NCBI GenBank assembly: GCA_016210805.1
Contig: JACQTL010000230.1
Coordinates: 1-7,641, forward strand
DNA length: 7,641 nucleotides
Direction of reading: 5' to 3'
Source: Actinomycetota bacterium
Lineage (GTDB): Bacteria > Actinomycetota > UBA4738 > G016210805
Below the pieces are notes generated by a model. That model saw nothing but the letters and a program-made list of their open reading frames with translations, searched no databases and had not been told where the DNA came from. The translations under genes were made by a program, and so were the position numbers. Shown one piece after another: positions 1 through 3,561 of this stretch; the first letter of the stretch is position 1; each line of letters starts with the position of its first letter.

Positions 1-24
1 CTGCAGGACCTCATCGCACTTCAT
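1..24 (-). CDS. Probable anti-sigma factor of the zinc-binding (RsrA/RshA) type, N-terminus only
   Basis: Only the first eight codons are in the window, reading MKCDEVLQ from ATG at 24..22 toward base 1. The start lies inside the 3' end of the sigma factor gene, giving a 14-bp overlap, which is typical of translationally coupled sigma/anti-sigma pairs. A Cys at residue 3 followed by an acidic residue and Val/Leu fits the start of zinc-binding anti-sigma factors that partner SigR/SigH-type sigma factors. In those systems the anti-sigma holds the sigma factor and releases it when its Cys residues are oxidised. The identification rests mostly on position and family knowledge, since the HxxxCxxC core lies outside the window. 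A second ATG at 14..12 in another frame is a less likely start. Confidence 0.65.
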
Positions 25-643
25 CTCGGACAAGGCCTCGCCTCCTCGCCACATCCCACAACCTGCTCTCGAGGGCCTTTCTTCCGCGATGCAGGCGCGA
101 CATCACCGTCCCGATGGGGACCCCGGTCATCTCGGCTATCTCCCGGTACCTGAACCCCTCCACGTCGGCGAGGAGCACGGCGATCCGGAACTGGTCGGGG
201 AGGGAGGAGAGGGCATCCTGGACCTCCTGATCGGGCAGGGACTCCATCACGGAGATCTCCGCCGACGGCTCGAGCCCCTCTCCCGCGATCTTCGAATACA
301 GGGACCTTCCGTCGATCTCTTCCGCCGGGACCGTCCGCGGCCGCCTCTGGCGCTTCTTGTATTCGTTGATGAAGGCATTCGTGAGGATGCGGAACAGCCA
401 GGCCTTCAGGTTGGTCCCCTGGCTGAACCGATGGAATGCTCGGAACGCCCTGAGGACGGTCTCCTGGACGAGGTCCTCGGCGTCGGCCCTGTTCCTGGTG
501 AGACGGAGGGCTGCCGAGTAGAGGCGAGGGAGGAACGGCAGGACCTGCTCCTCGAAGGTGTCCCGGAGGTCGTCCGGTCCGGGAGCCTCGGATCCGGGGA
601 CGGAGGGCATCGCCGTGGCCGCGCCGGCCGCGCTGGGGGTCAT
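11..643 (-). CDS. ECF sigma factor, SigR/SigH type (ECF12-like)
   Basis: This is a 210-residue RNA polymerase sigma factor. Region 2 spans about residues 32-101, with DAEDLVQETVLRAF at 54-67 and NLKAWLFRILTN at 78-89. Region 4 spans about 139-192, with LPDQFRIAVLLADVEGF at 148-164 and the helix-turn-helix IGTVMSRLHRGRKAL at 177-191. These segments closely resemble SigR of Streptomyces and SigH of Mycobacterium, which control thiol-oxidative and heat stress responses through GGAAT/GTT promoters. The ATG at 643 is chosen because GGAGGT lies six bases upstream; an in-frame ATG at residue 12 is a weaker choice. The gene overlaps the patatin stop codon by ATGA, and its own end overlaps the anti-sigma start. 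The frame stays open upstream to 1147, but that part is antisense-like, Arg/Gly-rich sequence inside the patatin gene. No own promoter is visible, so transcription probably comes from upstream of the patatin gene. Confidence 0.95.
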   Translation of the reverse strand: MTPSAAGAATAMPSVPGSEAPGPDDLRDTFEEQVLPFLPRLYSAALRLTRNRADAEDLVQETVLRAFRAFHRFSQGTNLKAWLFRILTNAFINEYKKRQRRPRTVPAEEIDGRSLYSKIAGEGLEPSAEISVMESLPDQEVQDALSSLPDQFRIAVLLADVEGFRYREIAEMTGVPIGTVMSRLHRGRKALESRLWDVARRRGLVRDEVR

Positions 644-1443
644 GGTGCGACCTCCGCCGAGGCGAGGAAGGCCGAGGCCTGCTCGCGCCCCGCCGCGATC
701 AGCTCCTCCGTCCTGGAGAAGTCGAACGGGCCCACCGCGACCGGGCAGGAGGACGGCAGGACCACGACCCGGGCGGAGGCCGCGAAGCACTTGGCCAGGT
801 CGTCGGTGGTCGGACGGAGCATGAGGGCGGCGGAGTACAGCAGGATGTCGTGCAGGTGCCGGAGCCGCGCGGGCGGCGGGCAGCGGGACGACGCCGCGAG
901 CACGACGACCTCGTCGGCACCGGCGTCCACGGCCGGGCCCACCGGGATGTTGTCGACGATCCCGCCGTCCACCAGGCGCTCGCCCCCGATCGTCACGGGC
1001 GGGTAGACCCCCGGTATCGCCGTCGAGGCGAGCACGGCATCCACGGCCGGGCCCGAGGAGAGCACCCGCTCCTCGCCGGTCTCGAGAGAGGTCGCCACCA
1101 CACGGAGCGGGATGGCGGCCTCCTCGATGCGTGCATAGGGGACGCACGACTCCACGAGGGCCCGAAGACCGAGGCTCGGGTAGAGGGCCTTGCGATACAG
1201 GGCCGAGACCCGGTGCCAGCCCCAGGGCGGAAGGATGTCCTGCCGGCGAGCCCTCAGCCAGGTGGCCTCCAGCTTGCGGACCCCCTCGATCGTTGGCTCC
1301 CCGGCCACGGCCGCGGCGTTCATCGCTCCCACCGACGTGCCGACCACGAGGTCCGGAACGATCCCGGCCTCGAAGAGGGCCCGGAGCTGACCCACCTGCC
1401 AGGCGCCCAGGGTTCCTCCGCCGGACAGGACGAAGGCGCGCAT
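640..1443 (-). CDS. Patatin-like phospholipase / acyl hydrolase
   Basis: This is a 267-residue patatin-fold lipid acyl hydrolase using a Ser-Asp dyad. Visible motifs are the oxyanion loop SGGGTLGAWQVG (residues 7-18), the nucleophile elbow GTSVGAM with Ser37, the ASTAIPGVYPPV block (139-150), and DGG with Asp159. All elements needed for catalysis are present. No signal peptide or membrane segment is seen, so it is probably cytoplasmic or peripheral to the inner leaflet, like the bacterial RssA/YchK group it resembles in size and layout. The start at 1443 follows GGGAGGG at a spacing of seven bases and puts the oxyanion loop right at the N-terminus, as usual. The stop overlaps the sigma factor start by ATGA, so the two are likely co-translated. 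The true substrate (phospholipid, lysophospholipid or other ester) cannot be told from sequence. Confidence 0.94.
   Translation of the reverse strand: MRAFVLSGGGTLGAWQVGQLRALFEAGIVPDLVVGTSVGAMNAAAVAGEPTIEGVRKLEATWLRARRQDILPPWGWHRVSALYRKALYPSLGLRALVESCVPYARIEEAAIPLRVVATSLETGEERVLSSGPAVDAVLASTAIPGVYPPVTIGGERLVDGGIVDNIPVGPAVDAGADEVVVLAASSRCPPPARLRHLHDILLYSAALMLRPTTDDLAKCFAASARVVVLPSSCPVAVGPFDFSRTEELIAAGREQASAFLASAEVAP
650..655 (-). promoter_or_regulatory. Shine-Dalgarno site of the sigma factor gene
   Basis: The minus strand reads GGAGGT here, six bases before the ATG at 643. It lies within the last codons of the patatin gene. It decides the start of the sigma factor, whose frame is open for another 168 codons upstream without any conserved sequence. 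Confidence 0.75.
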
Positions 1444-1507
1444 CAGGATGCCCTCCCGGATCGTCCCCGCCGGCCGAGCGCTGATCGGCGTCCGCAGCCG
1501 GGGACGT

Positions 1508-1669
1508 TCATGCCGCCCGCCGCTCCGCCCGATCCCGGGCCGCCGCGTCGGCTCGCGGAGGCGCCGCCTTCGCCCGGGCCACGTCGGGGTCCCTCGGGTC
1601 GAGTGCGAGGACCGGGTGCCGCTCGGCTCTGCGGCGGACCGTCCTCAGCTGGATCCTGGTCTTTTTCAC
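1508..1669 (-). CDS. Possible small basic protein, 53 residues
   Basis: This is a weakly supported small gene. From GTG at 1669 the frame reads KKTRIQL after the start, then an Arg/Ala-rich hydrophilic stretch ending ERRAA. In its favour, AGGAG lies about six bases upstream of the GTG, most third codon positions are G or C, and it lies on the strand of the patatin gene, ending 64 bp before it. The opening KKTRIQL recalls the first beta-strand of ribbon-helix-helix antitoxins, but no helix pair of that fold follows. Against it, Arg/Ala-rich frames arise by chance in such GC-rich DNA. If real, it would be the first gene of the patatin-sigma-anti-sigma operon. No function is proposed. Confidence 0.35.
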   Translation of the reverse strand: MKKTRIQLRTVRRRAERHPVLALDPRDPDVARAKAAPPRADAAARDRAERRAA

Positions 1670-1738
1670 CTCTCGCTCCTGGCCGGCATGGGGGCCGACT
1701 CCTGATCGAGGGAACGCGGAGGTGGGCCGGACCAGCCC

Positions 1739-1764
1739 GGGAATGTCGCGTGGGTGACCATGTC
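1739..1764 (+). promoter_or_regulatory. Candidate SigR/SigH-type promoter upstream of the PAP2 gene
   Basis: GGGAAT (1739-1744) is followed after 17 bases by GTC (1762-1764). The known SigR/SigH consensus is GGAAT or GGGAA, about 18 bases, then GTT. The -35 element matches fully, the spacing is within a base of the usual value, and the -10 element has one mismatch. It would give a leader of roughly 110 bases before the PAP2 start. Short motifs like this occur by chance, so the main support is the nearby sigma factor of the matching class. Confidence 0.25.
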
Positions 1765-1868
1765 GGAGCGAGCCTCGGCCGGCGCTTCCCGGGCCGCCGT
1801 CGTATGTTGGTTGGAGTCCCCGCCGAGACCCGGGCCGAAGCCGCCCCGAGGATCGGTCGCGCAAGGAG

Positions 1869-1876
1869 AAGGAGGT
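1869..1876 (+). promoter_or_regulatory. Strong Shine-Dalgarno site pointing to a CTG start
   Basis: AAGGAGGT is a near-perfect anti-16S match. Five bases after its AGGAGG core lies a CTG at 1881, in frame with the PAP2 gene. There is no in-frame ATG, GTG or TTG between 1800 and the GTG at 1947, and the 1947 codon has no comparable site before it. Confidence 0.6.
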
Positions 1877-1880
1877 AGCG

Positions 1881-2666
1881 CTGGCCACGACGTTCGCCCC
1901 CCCGGGCCCCGAGGCGCCCCGGCTCCGGGACGAGCCGGCTGGCGGCGTGCCCTGGCTCGACCGGTGGGGGTTCCCGGTGGCGATCGGGGCGGCGGTCCTG
2001 TTCGGCGCCCTGGCCGTGATGGCGGCGTTCTTCGAGCCCGTCCTGCTGAGGGCGGACCGGCCCGCCCAGCTCGCGGTGATCGACCTGCGCGGCGGCTGGG
2101 TGGACGAGGCGATGGCGTTCCTCTCCCTGCTGGGAACCCGCTACGTGATCGGGGCCCTCCTCGTCGCGCTGGGCGCGGTGGTCCTCCTCACGGGGCGGTG
2201 CCGGTTCACGCTGATGGTCCTCGTTGCGGCGTTCCTCCTCAACCCGGTGGCCGAGTTCATCCTCAAGGAGGGGCTGATCGCGCGGACCCGGCCGGACGTC
2301 CTCCAGCTCGTTCCCGGCCGGGGGGCGTCGTTCCCCAGCGGCCACGTCCTGGCCAGCGTGGGCTTCTTCGGCATGCTGCCGGTGCTGGCCTGGGAGGCCA
2401 CCGGGCGGACGTGGGTCCGGGCAGCCGCCGTGGTGCTGGGGATCGGGGTCGTCCTCGGGGTGGCCTTCTCCCGGATGTACCTCGGGGTGCACTGGCTCAC
2501 CGACGTGGTCGGCGGGCTCCTGCTCGGGACCGCGATCGTCGTCGGGACCCATCGGGCCCTCCGGGGCCACCACCTCCACCGGTCGAGGCGATGCTGCCCG
2601 CAGGGTGACCGGCCGGCATGGACCGGGCGTCAGGGCCCTCGGCTGCCCTCCAGCCTGCTCCGGTAG
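1881..2666 (+). CDS. PAP2-family membrane phosphatase
   Basis: This is a 261-residue integral membrane phosphatase of the PAP2/PgpB/BcrC superfamily, which removes phosphate from lipid phosphates such as phosphatidic acid or undecaprenyl diphosphate. Several membrane segments alternate with the active-site motifs. These are KEGLIARTRP (residues 129-138), PSGH (152-155), and SRMYLGVHWLTD (197-208) with the catalytic His204 and Asp208. The first motif has seven residues between Lys and Arg-Pro instead of the usual six. The CTG at 1881 is chosen over GTG 1947 (239 residues) because only the CTG has a strong Shine-Dalgarno site, and the 22 added codons show coding-like third positions. The last 30 or so residues are Arg-rich and overlap the convergent gene by 37 bp. 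A neighbouring lipid hydrolase and stress sigma factor suggest a role in envelope lipid turnover, which is inference. Confidence 0.93.
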   Translation: MATTFAPPGPEAPRLRDEPAGGVPWLDRWGFPVAIGAAVLFGALAVMAAFFEPVLLRADRPAQLAVIDLRGGWVDEAMAFLSLLGTRYVIGALLVALGAVVLLTGRCRFTLMVLVAAFLLNPVAEFILKEGLIARTRPDVLQLVPGRGASFPSGHVLASVGFFGMLPVLAWEATGRTWVRAAAVVLGIGVVLGVAFSRMYLGVHWLTDVVGGLLLGTAIVVGTHRALRGHHLHRSRRCCPQGDRPAWTGRQGPRLPSSLLR

Positions 2667-3001
2667 GCGGCTACCGCCCGCTCCGCCACCCGCTCCGGCC
2701 GGTCGTTGGTCTCGTCGGCCTCGTGCTCCAGCCACTCCCACAGGTCGTCGCGGAGCCGGACCGTTCCGGCCCGGGCGCCGTGCTGGCGGGACAGGGAGAC
2801 GTAGACCAGGACGACCAGGCCGATGAGGAACAGCACGGCCACCAGGATCGAACGGGCGAACGGGTCCCCGTGCCAGATGACCACGGCGTCCGGGGACCGG
2901 TCCAGGTCCACCCGGAAGGCCCGCCACAGGTACACGAATATGTACGAGCCCGTGTAGGCCAGGAACCCGACCAGCCCGGCCAGGGCGATCTTCCTCTTCA
3001 T
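2630..3001 (-). CDS. Two-TM protein with a C-terminal ribbon-helix-helix-like domain
   Basis: I recognise no named family for the full 123-residue protein. Membrane segments are predicted at about residues 5-26 and 50-70, joined by a short polar loop that contains WHGDPFAR. With KRK at the N-terminus, both ends should face the cytoplasm. The tail at 79-117 reads like a ribbon-helix-helix (CopG/Arc-type) unit. It has a strand TVRLRDD, a first helix DLWEWLEHEADETND, a turn at RP, and a second helix ERVAERAVAAYRSRLE. If folded so, it would dimerise and could bind DNA or just act as a dimerisation module. The start overlaps the stop of the upstream membrane protein gene by ATGA, so the two are probably co-translated. 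It is the last gene of the right-hand operon, and its end overlaps the convergent PAP2 gene. Confidence 0.85.
   Translation of the reverse strand: MKRKIALAGLVGFLAYTGSYIFVYLWRAFRVDLDRSPDAVVIWHGDPFARSILVAVLFLIGLVVLVYVSLSRQHGARAGTVRLRDDLWEWLEHEADETNDRPERVAERAVAAYRSRLEGSRGP
2661..2676. other. Short hairpin at the PAP2 stop codon
   Basis: CGGTAG and CTACCG form a perfect six-base stem around a four-base loop (GCGG). The left arm holds the PAP2 stop codon. No T-run follows on either strand, so intrinsic termination is unlikely. It may be chance, or a weak pause or RNA-processing site between convergent genes. Confidence 0.2.
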
Positions 3002-3561
3002 GTCCTTTCCCCCTCACCATGCATGATCGCCGGGATCACCCGGCGAGCCCGCTCCCGGATGTCCTCGGGAGGCGGGACCAGCTTCCCCAGGATCGAGTTG
3101 GCCACGAGCCGCCTGACCGGTACGGGGGCCCTTCGGTGGACCGCGCCGAGGGCGAGCAGGAAGACCCCTCCGAGGAGGACCAGCCCCCCCGTGGTCCCCC
3201 CGGCCCACAGCGGCCACGGGTTGTCGTGGAGGATCCCGGAGGGGTCCTCGAAGGAGGCGGCACCGGCCACGGCCAGCAGGACGCCGGCCACGGCGAGGGT
3301 GGCCCCGGCCCCCAGGTACGTCCACCGCGGGCGGAAGTCGCGGCAGTACGGGTCGTCCGGGGCAACGTCCTGGCCCGCCGACCGGGCCGCCGCCGCCACC
3401 ACCCCGTGCACCCCCCTGACCCAGGCGATCCGCCGCCGGAGGCCCCGGTTGGGCACCAGCCGCCGGAGCCCGTCGGCCAGGAGGATCCCCGCCGACACCA
3501 GGATGCCCGCCCCCATCAGGCCGGGGACGAAGACCGCCAGGGCGGGCTGGGGCTCGGTCAT
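2998..3561 (-). CDS. Unknown three-TM membrane protein
   Basis: This 187-residue protein belongs to no family I recognise. Three hydrophobic segments are visible at about residues 7-29, 82-103 and 118-141. The Arg-rich loop after the first segment (RRLVPNRGLRRR) and the basic stretch after the third (HRRAPVPVRR) suggest that both face the cytoplasm, putting the N-terminus outside. The cytoplasmic loop of about 50 residues and the tail of about 45 residues could be contact surfaces. The ATG at 3561 overlaps the stop of the phosphotransferase gene by ATGA and has GAGGTGG just upstream. Reading the frame from further upstream gives antisense-like sequence. Its own stop overlaps the next start by ATGA. 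The strict coupling to the phosphotransferase suggests a partner or membrane anchor for it, which is inference. Confidence 0.87.
   Translation of the reverse strand: MTEPQPALAVFVPGLMGAGILVSAGILLADGLRRLVPNRGLRRRIAWVRGVHGVVAAAARSAGQDVAPDDPYCRDFRPRWTYLGAGATLAVAGVLLAVAGAASFEDPSGILHDNPWPLWAGGTTGGLVLLGGVFLLALGAVHRRAPVPVRRLVANSILGKLVPPPEDIRERARRVIPAIMHGEGERT

Larger units (their letters stand above)
1444..1880. other. Divergent intergenic region between the patatin operon and the PAP2 gene
   Basis: This 437-bp stretch separates the minus-strand patatin operon from the plus-strand PAP2 gene, so it should hold promoters in both directions. It contains the possible small minus-strand gene at 1508-1669, leaving about 210 bp of likely regulatory DNA. 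On the plus strand GGGAAT at 1739 with GTC 17 bases later is a SigR-like match. On the minus strand I found no GGAAT/GTT pair and no convincing -35/-10 pair. No terminator-like hairpin with a T-run was found. Confidence 0.6.

Noticed and set aside
89..1006. Plus-strand frame of 305 codons opposite the sigma and patatin genes
   Set aside because: It is antisense to two genes with clear conserved motifs, and its own translation shows none.
644..1147. N-terminal extension of the sigma factor frame up to 1147
   Set aside because: The extra 168 residues are Arg/Gly/Pro-rich and lie inside the patatin gene. A good Shine-Dalgarno site and the ATGA overlap mark 643 as the start.
1443..3020. Minus-strand frame of 525 codons running through the PAP2 gene and the central gap
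   Set aside because: Its translation is Pro/Arg/Gly/Glu-rich without motifs, and it conflicts with the PAP2 gene, whose three active-site motifs are present.
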